This document shows positions 1 through 5,846 of a stretch of 5,935 nucleotides of DNA, in pieces. The stretch is from Acidobacteriaceae bacterium (lineage in GTDB: Bacteria; Acidobacteriota; Terriglobia; Terriglobales; Acidobacteriaceae). The stretch is from the NCBI GenBank assembly GCA_003156495.1, contig PMHC01000253.1:275-6209 (forward strand), given 5' to 3'. The stretch's first letter is position 1. Every line of letters begins with the position of its first letter. The translations under genes were made by a program, and so were the position numbers. Below the pieces are notes generated by a model that made no database searches, was not told the origin of the DNA, and worked only from the letters and a program-made list of their open reading frames with translations.

Positions 1-719
1 AGCAGGGCCGGGTGGTAGCCGGTCTCCATCACCATCTTCGCCGAGCCGAAAACGGTCTGCGCCGCCAGTCGCGAAGCCACATCGCGCGGCAGCCCCACCT
101 TCACGCCTCCCTCGATCAGCGCCTCGATGACGATGTAGATATAGGCCGGGCCGGAGCCGGAAAGCCCGGTGACCGCGTCCATGTGTTTTTCATCGACGGT
201 CACGGCGCAGCCCACGGTTTCGAAGAGCCGTTTGGCCAGCTCCATCTGCGCGTCGGAAACGAAGCGACCGCGGCAAAGCGCCGCCGCGCCGGCACCCAGC
301 GCCGAGGGGGTATTGGGCATGGCGCGCACTACGGCAACTTTGATTCCCGCCGCGTCTTCAATGTCGCTTGTCTTGACCGCCGCCGCGAAGGAAACCAGCA
401 GCTTGTCGGCCGTCAGCGCCGGCTTGATCTCGGCAATCAGCGCCGGTACCTGGAAGGGTTTGACGCCGATCAGGATCAGGTCGGCCTGCTTGGCCGCCGC
501 CAGATTGTTGGTGCTAACGTCCACGCCCCACTGCGTGCTGAGCGCCAGCGCCCGCTCGGTGTGGGCCACGGTGGCGTGAATGTTGTCGAGGGCGAAGAGA
601 TTCTCCTTCAAAAATGCTTGTAGCAAAATTCCGCCCATTTTGCCGGCGCCCAATACCGCTACGCGCACCTTGGGCAGTTGTGCGGGAACTTCTGGCGTTT
701 CAACGGCGATCTCTGTCAT
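1..719 (-). CDS. proC: Pyrroline-5-carboxylate reductase, C-terminus cut by window edge
   Basis: This cytoplasmic enzyme reduces 1-pyrroline-5-carboxylate to L-proline with NAD(P)H, the last step of proline synthesis. 239 complete codons are visible; the family is usually about 270 residues, so roughly the last 30 lie outside. The N-terminal Rossmann fold shows VLGAGKMGG (residues 22-30), the dinucleotide-binding loop. MPNTP follows at 134-138. The C-terminal dimerisation and catalytic domain shows LSGSGPAY (186-193), then GGVKVGLPRDVA and QTVFGSAKM (221-229), all hallmarks of ProC. The ATG at 719-717 is chosen because GAGAGGGG sits 8 nt upstream (735-728 on the minus strand). About 16 residues precede the first beta strand, slightly longer than usual. 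A 142-nt gap with a terminator separates it from the gene upstream, so it probably has its own promoter. No sign of damage. The identification is firm. Confidence 0.96.
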   Translation of the reverse strand, partial: MTEIAVETPEVPAQLPKVRVAVLGAGKMGGILLQAFLKENLFALDNIHATVAHTERALALSTQWGVDVSTNNLAAAKQADLILIGVKPFQVPALIAEIKPALTADKLLVSFAAAVKTSDIEDAAGIKVAVVRAMPNTPSALGAGAAALCRGRFVSDAQMELAKRLFETVGCAVTVDEKHMDAVTGLSGSGPAYIYIVIEALIEGGVKVGLPRDVASRLAAQTVFGSAKMVMETGYHPAL

Positions 720-800
720 GAATGTTTCCCCTCTCGATTTTTGTCCTGTATTTGAAAATAACTCATTCCGCGGCTGGCGGGGTGGCCCCTGCCCATACAA

Positions 801-834
801 AACCGGAGAGCGTTGTGTGAAGAGCTCTCCGGTT
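801..834 (-). terminator. Hairpin terminator after the 862-2025 gene
   Basis: A perfect 11-bp inverted repeat (AACCGGAGAGC at 801-811 and GCTCTCCGGTT at 824-834) with a 12-nt loop lies 27 nt beyond the stop codon of the minus-strand gene. Read on the minus strand, the stem runs straight into TTTTGTA. The T run is short, but the stem is strong and the position right after a stop fits an intrinsic terminator. It should insulate proC from the upstream gene. Confidence 0.7.
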
Positions 835-861
835 CAGTGTGGAGCGTGTTTTGGATGCGCG

Positions 862-2025
862 CTACTGGCTCAGCATGGCCTCGTTGTTCAAGAAATCCTT
901 GAGCGTGGAGATCATTTTTTCGTTGCGCTCGGCGGCCGGCCAACTGGTGTTCCATATCTGGTAGGCGCCGGGCAGCGTCAGAAATTTTTGGCCGCTCATG
1001 ACGCCCGCGATGGTTGTAATCGCCCAGGCGTTGTTCTCCAAAAAGATCGCCGGCACGTCTTCGTTTCCCGGCTTCGGCTTGCGCAGATCGGCCACATGCT
1101 CGCCGACGTGCACGATGGCTCTGGACAACGCCAGGCCGGTCAGCCGATCGACATTGAAGTAGCAGTTGAACTGCACTCCGTCGGGCGAATCTTTGGCGCT
1201 CAGCGATTCATCCTTGGCCGAGGCTTCGTTGGCGGCTCCGCTGGTGGTAATGATGACGCCGTTATTCTCGCCGGGTTTGCCAAAAGCCCCCAGGGCGCGC
1301 ACGGTTTCATCTTTGGCCGGAGAGGGGGATAATTTCTCGACGGCTTTTTGCATTGGATCGAGCGCGACATGAGGATCGCCGGTGAAACCGGGCATCGCAT
1401 CGCCCTTGGCCGCCGCGTCGGTCTTCGAGAAGTCGATTTCCTTGGGTGTAACGTCGGTTACCGACTGCAGCACCAGCCGCGCCGGGTAGGCGTTCATGTT
1501 GCCGAATCCGCCAAAGCTGACGATCTTGCCTGCCGCGTCGCGCTTCAAAACCGGGTCGGAGACGCTGTCTAGCCGGCCAACCAGCGTCGCCGTCACTTCG
1601 TACCGCGTGCAGCCCAGGCACATATCGGCGCCTTTCTGGTGCGTCTGCGCCAGCAGCGAATCGAACTGCTTGAAGTTCTTGTCTTTTTCGAAGGCGACCG
1701 GCGTCCGCGCCGGGGCCTCATACTTGCCGGTGAAGTTCTGCGCCGGCTGCACCGTCACCATCACGACCGGTCCCGCTTTGCTCTTGGTTCCCTGCGGATA
1801 AGAGAGCCAGATGGCGTTTTCCTGGAAGCCGCAATTCGGGTCCGCCACATCCTTGATGATGAACTGGTCGAAGCCCGCCACTACCGTGCCTTTGATGCGC
1901 ACCATTTTGCCGTTGAACGACGCAGGCTTTTTTACCACGTCGCACACGGTCGTATCCACCACCTGAGCCTGTACGCCGCAGCCAAGGCCCAGCAATAAAC
2001 CCGCCAGAATCAATCCACGTTTCAT
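862..2025 (-). CDS. Exported protein of unknown function, Acidobacteria-style
   Basis: I do not recognise a named family. The 387-residue product starts with a signal peptide (MKR, hydrophobic stretch 4-19), with likely cleavage after GVQA at residue 20. C16 does not sit in a good lipobox, so a soluble periplasmic or secreted protein is more likely than a lipoprotein. Residues 22-60 (VCDVVKKPASFNGKMVRIKG and on) resemble the short beta-rich modules starting 'C-V...P..F.GK.V.I.G' seen in many uncharacterised acidobacterial exported proteins, perhaps OB-fold-like. A strand-rich stretch at 141-185, ending YPARLVLQSV, may close this module. Mature-chain cysteines are C28, C65, C136, C139 and C288; C136 and C139 form a CxxC. 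A low-complexity Ala/Ser/Asp/Lys part (about 200-280) links to a C-terminal region ending near 387. The ATG at 2025 has GAGGG about 9 nt upstream. No enzyme motif is visible. It is divergent from the DUF885 gene. Confidence 0.85.
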   Translation of the reverse strand: MKRGLILAGLLLGLGCGVQAQVVDTTVCDVVKKPASFNGKMVRIKGTVVAGFDQFIIKDVADPNCGFQENAIWLSYPQGTKSKAGPVVMVTVQPAQNFTGKYEAPARTPVAFEKDKNFKQFDSLLAQTHQKGADMCLGCTRYEVTATLVGRLDSVSDPVLKRDAAGKIVSFGGFGNMNAYPARLVLQSVTDVTPKEIDFSKTDAAAKGDAMPGFTGDPHVALDPMQKAVEKLSPSPAKDETVRALGAFGKPGENNGVIITTSGAANEASAKDESLSAKDSPDGVQFNCYFNVDRLTGLALSRAIVHVGEHVADLRKPKPGNEDVPAIFLENNAWAITTIAGVMSGQKFLTLPGAYQIWNTSWPAAERNEKMISTLKDFLNNEAMLSQ

Positions 2026-2244
2026 AGACCACCCTCTTCAGCCGCCTGCACGCGCGGCGGCCAATCCAAGTCAATTCGGCCTCTTGCGGCCGTCAATATG
2101 GGAACCGGAAAGAATACCATGTCGGGAGCCGTCTCTTCTCGGTGATTGCGGCCTGCCTAGTCCCTCGCGCCTCGCGCCTCGTTTTTCGTCTTTCCGTTCT
2201 ACACTGCTGAATAGCAATTCCGTCTACGAAGGGGATCCGCCGCA
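2026..2244. promoter_or_regulatory. Divergent intergenic region with both promoters
   Basis: This 219-bp gap separates two genes pointing away from each other, so the promoters of both should lie here. I see no convincing sigma-70 pair. On the minus strand TTGACG (rc of about 2091-2096) could be a -35 element, but no good -10 follows. On the plus strand TACACT at 2200-2205 is a weak -10 candidate. A small inverted repeat (CGGCC/GGCCG, about 2077-2092) is present. The plus-strand leader ends with GAAGGGG (2228-2234), the ribosome binding site of the downstream gene. Confidence 0.45.
2164..2181. repeat. Short tandem repeat, CTCGCGC x 2.6
   Basis: Two perfect copies of CTCGCGC (2164-2170, 2171-2177) plus CTCG (2178-2181) lie upstream of the DUF885 gene, directly before a T-rich stretch. 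It may be a slippage-prone tract or a transcription factor site; nothing more can be said. Confidence 0.6.
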
Positions 2245-4050
2245 TTGAAAAACTTCACCCTGCTTGCTCTCGTTGTATCCGTCACCCTGCTTGCGCCCGC
2301 GCCACGGGCGCAAAAGCTGTCGCCAGATGCGGCCGCTCCGGCCGCGCTTGAAGACCGGCGCCAGGCGCTGAACGCGCTTTTCCACGAATACTGGGAAGAC
2401 AATCTCAAGCGCGACCCGGAGTTTGCCTCGACGATCGGCGACAAGCGCAATAACGACAAGATCGACGATGACTCGGTGCAGGCGGTCAACGACAAGCTGG
2501 CATACGAACAGAAGTTGTTGCTGCGGCTGGCGGTGATCGACTCTACCGGCTTTACCGCCGAGGAAAAAACCAGCCAGGAGCTGTTGCTGCGCAGCCTGGA
2601 GCAGGACCAGGAAGCGGCCGAGTTCAAAGAGTGGGAGATGCCGGTCAACCATCTGGACGGCTTCTACAACGGCTATCCGCAACTGGCCGCCGAGTTGAGC
2701 TTTGACTCGGTGAAGGATTACGACGACTGGATTGCACGGCTGCACGCCCTGCCCAAGGCCGTGGCGGAGATCACAGAGAATATGTCGATCGGCATCGACG
2801 ACCATCGCGTGCCGCCGAAGTATCTGCTGGAAAAGGCGCTCAAGCAGGTGAAGGATCTGGCGGCCCAAAAGCCCGAGGATTCGCCGCTGGCCGCGCCGCT
2901 CAAAAAATTTCCGGCCTCGTTTTCAGCCGCCGAGCAGCAGCGGATCAAAGACGAAATGCTCAATGTGATCGGCAAAGAGGTTCTGCCGGCCTACATCCGC
3001 TTCGCGCGTTTTCTCGAAGCCAGCTACATTCCCGCCGGACGCGACAAGCCCGGCATCGGCGCTTTGCCCGACGGCGACCGCTACTACCGCTTTCTGGTCA
3101 GGCGGAACACGACCACGGATCTGACGCCCGAGCAGATTCACCAGATCGGCATCGATGAGGTGGCCCGCGACGAAGCCCAGATGCTGGCCATTGCGCAGAA
3201 GCTCGGCTTCAAGGATCTGGCCAGCTTTCGCGCCAGCTTGAAGAGCAATCCCAAGCTGCACCCGGCCTCGGGCGAGGCGCTGCTGGCCGCCTACCAGGGC
3301 TACGTTAAGCCGATGCAGACCCGGCTGCCGGAGTTCTTCGGCCATCTGCCCCAATCGCCGCTGGAGGTGACCACGGTGCCGGATTATCTGGCTCCCAATG
3401 CGGTGCCGGCCTACTATGAGGAGGGTTCGCCCGAGGCCAATCGCCCCGGCCGGCTCACCGTCAACCTCTACAACGCCGCCGGGCGCAATCTCTACTCGGT
3501 TGAGGCAGTTGCTTATCACGAAGGCATTCCAGGCCACCACATACAGCTTTCGCTGGCCAAGGAGCAGAAGTCGCTGCCGGCCTTCCGCCGGTACGGCGAG
3601 TACACGGCCTTTGTCGAAGGCTGGGCGCTTTACGCCGAGCATCTGGCCAAAGACGCCGGTTTTTATCAGGATACGTACTCCGATTACGGCCGCCTGGAAG
3701 CCGATCAGTGGCGGGCGATCCGGCTGGTCATTGACACCGGCGTGCACGCGCAGGGCTGGACGCGCCAGCAGATGGTTGACTACTTCCATGCGCACTCGAA
3801 TATCGACGAGCCGACGATCCAGACCGAGGTCGATCGCTATATTGCCTGGCCCGGGCAGGCGCTGGCCTACAAGATCGGCCAGATGAAGATTCTGGAGCTG
3901 CGCGAACGGGCGCGCAAAGAACTGGGCGCCAAATTCGATCTGCGCGCCTTCCACGACCAGGTTTTAGGCGCGGGAGCGCTGCCGCTGGATGTGCTTGAAC
4001 AACGCATCGACGGCTGGATCGCGGCGCAAAAGACAGGGAGCGGGGAGTAG
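2245..4050 (+). CDS. Secreted DUF885 metallopeptidase-like protein
   Basis: This is a DUF885 family protein of 601 residues, a typical length for the family. Residues 1-22 form a signal peptide with likely cleavage after PRA, so it acts in the periplasm or outside. The body (about 40-595) carries the family hallmark HEGIPGHH at 425-432, a gluzincin-like HExxxxH variant, followed by EGWALY with E458 as a probable third metal ligand. Upstream, GRLTVNLYN, and downstream, the GQALAYKIGQ region with a C-terminal helix ending in DGWIAAQ, are also family-typical. A zinc peptidase role is inferred; the substrate is unknown. The start is TTG at 2245: GAAGGGG lies 10 nt upstream, no Met codon occurs before about residue 130, and the signal peptide is needed. 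It is divergent from the 862-2025 gene and convergent with the rlpA-like gene. No frameshift is seen. Family assignment is firm; activity is not shown. Confidence 0.94.
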   Translation: MKNFTLLALVVSVTLLAPAPRAQKLSPDAAAPAALEDRRQALNALFHEYWEDNLKRDPEFASTIGDKRNNDKIDDDSVQAVNDKLAYEQKLLLRLAVIDSTGFTAEEKTSQELLLRSLEQDQEAAEFKEWEMPVNHLDGFYNGYPQLAAELSFDSVKDYDDWIARLHALPKAVAEITENMSIGIDDHRVPPKYLLEKALKQVKDLAAQKPEDSPLAAPLKKFPASFSAAEQQRIKDEMLNVIGKEVLPAYIRFARFLEASYIPAGRDKPGIGALPDGDRYYRFLVRRNTTTDLTPEQIHQIGIDEVARDEAQMLAIAQKLGFKDLASFRASLKSNPKLHPASGEALLAAYQGYVKPMQTRLPEFFGHLPQSPLEVTTVPDYLAPNAVPAYYEEGSPEANRPGRLTVNLYNAAGRNLYSVEAVAYHEGIPGHHIQLSLAKEQKSLPAFRRYGEYTAFVEGWALYAEHLAKDAGFYQDTYSDYGRLEADQWRAIRLVIDTGVHAQGWTRQQMVDYFHAHSNIDEPTIQTEVDRYIAWPGQALAYKIGQMKILELRERARKELGAKFDLRAFHDQVLGAGALPLDVLEQRIDGWIAAQKTGSGE

Positions 4051-4083
4051 GGCCGCGCCGGAATATAAGGGCCGTACTTTTTT
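4046..4083 (+). terminator. Probable intrinsic terminator of the DUF885 gene
   Basis: AGTA-G-GGCC (4046-4054) can pair with GGCC-G-TACT (4070-4078), giving eight pairs with one internal G/G mismatch and a 15-nt loop, followed by a T run (4078-4083). The left arm overlaps the TAG stop codon. Stem strength is moderate, but the stem plus T run directly after a stop fits an intrinsic terminator. Confidence 0.55.
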
Positions 4084-4130
4084 AGCGCTACTCCGCACGG
4101 GCAGGGAATTCTTTCTCTCCGCCAGATCTC

Positions 4131-4231
4131 TGACAGGATGAAGGAGTTCCATTGAGCTGGTGCTTTCCCCGGTTTCAAAATCGAGACCGGGGGCACCCTA
4201 ATGGTGATACAAAATTATGCTGTCGGAGGCC
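4131..4231 (+). repeat. Dispersed intergenic hairpin repeat, copy A
   Basis: The core, 4165-4198, matches 5196-5229 at 32 of 34 positions; the last 24 bases of the core are identical. The core folds as CCCCGGTTTC (4167-4176), loop AAAATC, GAGACCGGGG (4183-4192): ten pairs, one a T-G wobble. Weaker similarity extends both ways: TGACaGGAT at 4131 upstream, and 4208-4231 downstream (17 of 24 matching 5238-5261). A small CACC/GGTG stem (4194-4206) follows the core. It lies between convergent genes. There is no T run after the stem, so it looks like a REP-type element rather than an intrinsic terminator. Confidence 0.75.
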
Positions 4232-4247
4232 AGTGCCACGGCCCTTC

Positions 4248-5078
4248 TTAATCCAGTCGCGTCAAAAAGGCGTTGCCTTCCTCCGGCTCCAGATGGCGCT
4301 CAATGCTTTCGGCGGCCTTGCGGTCGTCGCCTTCGGGGCGGATGCGCACCCAGTAAGTTCTTGCGCCGGAAATGATCTCGCCAGGAAACATGATGACGGT
4401 GGCCGAAGGATAACGGTCGAGCAATTCCTGCTTCAGTTGCAGCGCGGCGCGCTCGTGGGCAAAGTATCCGATCTGCACGCACCAGCGCCCGCCGGTATCG
4501 ATCGGCTTGGGCGTGCGGTAAACGTCCATGCGCACGCGCACCAGCCCGGCGCGATAGACGCCGACAGCTTTGGCCGAGGCGATGGTCAGGTCCAGAATGC
4601 GCCCTTCGACAAATGGTCCGCGGTCGGAGATGCGCATGGGGCTCGACTCGCCGGTTTTCAGGTTCGTGACCACGATCAGCGAGCCCATGGGTAGCGTGCG
4701 ATTGGCCGCCGTCAGCGCCCGCTCGTCGAAGAGCTCGCCGTTGGCTGCCTTCCGCCCTCTATAAGGAGCCGTGTACCAGGTGGCGTAACCCTCTTGGTGC
4801 AAAATCGGCCGGTGCGTCGCGATGAAGTCGAGATCGTCGTCGCTGACTCCGCCCGGCGGCAGCGGCGTTACGGGAATCCGGCCCAGCGGCTTTTTCGCCG
4901 GCCGCGTCGCTGGCGGCTGTTCGGCGGATTCGGCCGGCGGCAGCGCCTGCGGTGGAAGGTTCTGCGCGGCATTTTTTTTATGATGGCAGCCGCTGGCGCC
5001 CATCAAAACCGCCGCCATGGCGGCAGCGTAAGCCGCGCCGCGCCAGATCGCCCTGCCGCGCCAGATCTTTCTCTTCAA
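4248..5078 (-). CDS. rlpA: RlpA-like septal ring lipoprotein with DPBB and SPOR domains
   Basis: RlpA proteins are envelope lipoproteins; the Pseudomonas member is a lytic transglycosylase acting on peptide-free (denuded) glycan strands, and SPOR domains bind such glycan at the division septum. This 276-residue product has a basic N-terminus, a hydrophobic segment and ASGC with C31 as likely lipidated cysteine, so-so as a lipobox because Ala replaces Leu. A Pro/Ala-rich linker follows (about 35-75). The double-psi beta-barrel covers about 95-185 (EGYATWY, ANGELFD, TLPMGS, ISDRGPFVEGRILDL). SPOR covers about 197-276 (WCVQIGYFAHERAA, YWVRIRP). E115, D118 and D152 match family active-site positions, but the usual histidine is N126. 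The TTG start at 5078 is supported by AAGGAG 8 nt upstream (5092-5087) and a full signal peptide. It is the only minus-strand gene in this half, flanked by two copies of a dispersed repeat. Confidence 0.93.
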   Translation of the reverse strand: MKRKIWRGRAIWRGAAYAAAMAAVLMGASGCHHKKNAAQNLPPQALPPAESAEQPPATRPAKKPLGRIPVTPLPPGGVSDDDLDFIATHRPILHQEGYATWYTAPYRGRKAANGELFDERALTAANRTLPMGSLIVVTNLKTGESSPMRISDRGPFVEGRILDLTIASAKAVGVYRAGLVRVRMDVYRTPKPIDTGGRWCVQIGYFAHERAALQLKQELLDRYPSATVIMFPGEIISGARTYWVRIRPEGDDRKAAESIERHLEPEEGNAFLTRLD

Positions 5079-5092
5079 AACCGCTGCTCCTT

Positions 5093-5114
5093 GTCTCAGT
5101 CTCGGTCTCGGTCG
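5093..5114. repeat. Tandem hexamer GTCTC(A/G) in the rlpA-like leader
   Basis: GTCTCA, GTCTCG, GTCTCG and a partial GTCG run in tandem (5093-5114), abutting the ribosome binding site of the minus-strand rlpA-like gene. On the mRNA strand this reads as CGAGAC repeats. A change in copy number would alter leader length, not the frame. Function unknown. Confidence 0.6.
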
Positions 5115-5122
5115 AAACGCAG

Positions 5123-5142
5123 AGAGGGAAAATGATCCCTCT
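5123..5142 (-). other. Hairpin upstream of the rlpA-like gene
   Basis: AGAGGGA (5123-5129) and TCCCTCT (5136-5142) form a perfect 7-bp stem with a 6-nt loop, 45 nt upstream of the start codon. It lies in the leader or promoter of the minus-strand gene. It could be a regulator site or an mRNA leader stem; no T run follows. Confidence 0.4.
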
Positions 5143-5163
5143 GAGGCTAAACCCCTAGTGCCG

Positions 5164-5261
5164 TGACCGGATCATTTCGATCCTTCGCGTTGCGGTTCCC
5201 TGGTCTCAAAATCGAGACCGGGGGCACCCATAGCTGGTACAACTTCAAGCGGTCAAAGGCC
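5164..5261 (+). repeat. Dispersed intergenic hairpin repeat, copy B
   Basis: This is the second copy of the element at 4131-4231, in the same orientation. Core 5196-5229 folds as CCCTGGTCTC (5198-5207), loop AAAATC, GAGACCGGGG (5214-5223), ten pairs with one T-G wobble at a different position from copy A. Upstream TGACcGGAT (5164) corresponds to TGACaGGAT in copy A and starts a second small hairpin, GGATC/GATCC (5169-5183). The 3' part TACAA...AGGCC (5238-5261) also matches copy A. It lies upstream of the minus-strand rlpA-like gene. Confidence 0.75.
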
Positions 5262-5846
5262 TAGATTTATGGGTTGTTGCGGCACGACCAAGATCGCGCC
5301 CCTTCAGCGCCAAGTTCATGCAACCGCATCCAGGCATGGGGTTAGGTACACATGCAGACCGCGCCACAGCCGAGATTGGTCACAAATAACCTTTTTAAAG
5401 TCTGTGCGCCGCCGCCGACATCGTCAATGCCACCAAAGCGGAGGAACCGCGAAGGTCAACAAGCCAGCGGTTATCTCAGCCCCACGAGAGCATTTTTACC
5501 AATGTAGAGTGCTGAATCTTGTTGAAGGTTGCCGCTCACTGATGTTCGCGTCAACTCTGCGATCCCGAATTCTATACGCTATTAGTAAAAATACTCTAAC
5601 GCCTTTCCCGCCTGTCATTTGTCCGGGAAAAACGCATTCGCTCCGCCCTCCCGTTCGCCTACGCCTAATCCCCGTTCGCGCCCCTTTTCCGCCATTCACT
5701 GTTCCTCGCTTGGGTGAATCGACCCGAGACATTACTCTTGTAATGATTCATTAGCTCTCGCTTCTTCAGACCGGAAGCGCGCAGGGCTGCCAGGGCCGGC
5801 CGCTAGGCTGCTGCTCTTTTTTTGAGGTAAAGGAGATTTCATCAGT
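5262..5846. other. Gene-poor intergenic stretch with several hairpins
   Basis: I see no convincing gene, tRNA or mobile element here. The stretch is less GC-rich than the neighbouring genes and has no sustained third-position GC bias. An AT-rich patch at about 5568-5600 (TCTATACGCTATTAGTAAAA) may hold a promoter for the gene at 5847. A pyrimidine-rich stretch follows (about 5601-5712). Perfect stems occur at 5604-5610/5624-5630 (TTTCCCG/CGGGAAA), 5730-5735/5740-5745 (CATTAC/GTAATG) and 5759-5764/5774-5779 (CGCTTC/GAAGCG). A T7 run at 5817-5823 has no clear stem before it. In one short frame around 5401-5450 codons look gene-like (ADIVNATKAEEP) but stops lie just upstream, so a decayed gene remnant is possible. 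Confidence 0.5.
5715..5750 (+). other. Nested stem-loop upstream of the partial gene
   Basis: An outer pair TGAATC (5715-5720) / GATTCA (5745-5750) encloses an inner perfect stem CATTAC (5730-5735), loop TCTT, GTAATG (5740-5745); the two helices share G5745, so they compete for that base. It lies about 97 nt before the start codon at 5847 and could be a leader structure, an operator or the end of an unseen transcript. Confidence 0.35.

Noticed and set aside
12..623. 203-codon plus-strand open frame
   Set aside because: It lies opposite proC, whose motifs are unmistakable, and its own translation is Arg/Gly/His-rich with no family features.
2923..3954. 343-codon minus-strand open frame
   Set aside because: It is the antisense shadow of the DUF885 gene, a common effect of GC-rich third positions; no family motif or ribosome binding site supports it.
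4167..4192. Repeat hairpin as an intrinsic terminator
   Set aside because: No T run follows the stem on either strand, and a better terminator candidate lies at 4046-4083.
4152..4694. 180-codon plus-strand open frame
   Set aside because: It mostly overlaps the RlpA/SPOR coding sequence on the other strand, and its start lies inside repeat copy A.
4131..5261. Insertion sequence or transposon bounded by the two repeats
   Set aside because: The repeats are direct, diverged outside the core, and enclose a normal housekeeping-type gene with no transposase; no target-site duplication is seen.
5781..5823. Terminator ending in the T7 run at 5817-5823
   Set aside because: The GC-rich sequence before the T run does not form a convincing stem; only 3-4 bp pairings were found.
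5262..5846. tRNA gene in the gene-poor stretch
   Set aside because: No T-loop signature (GGTTCGAATCC-like) or cloverleaf was found on either strand.
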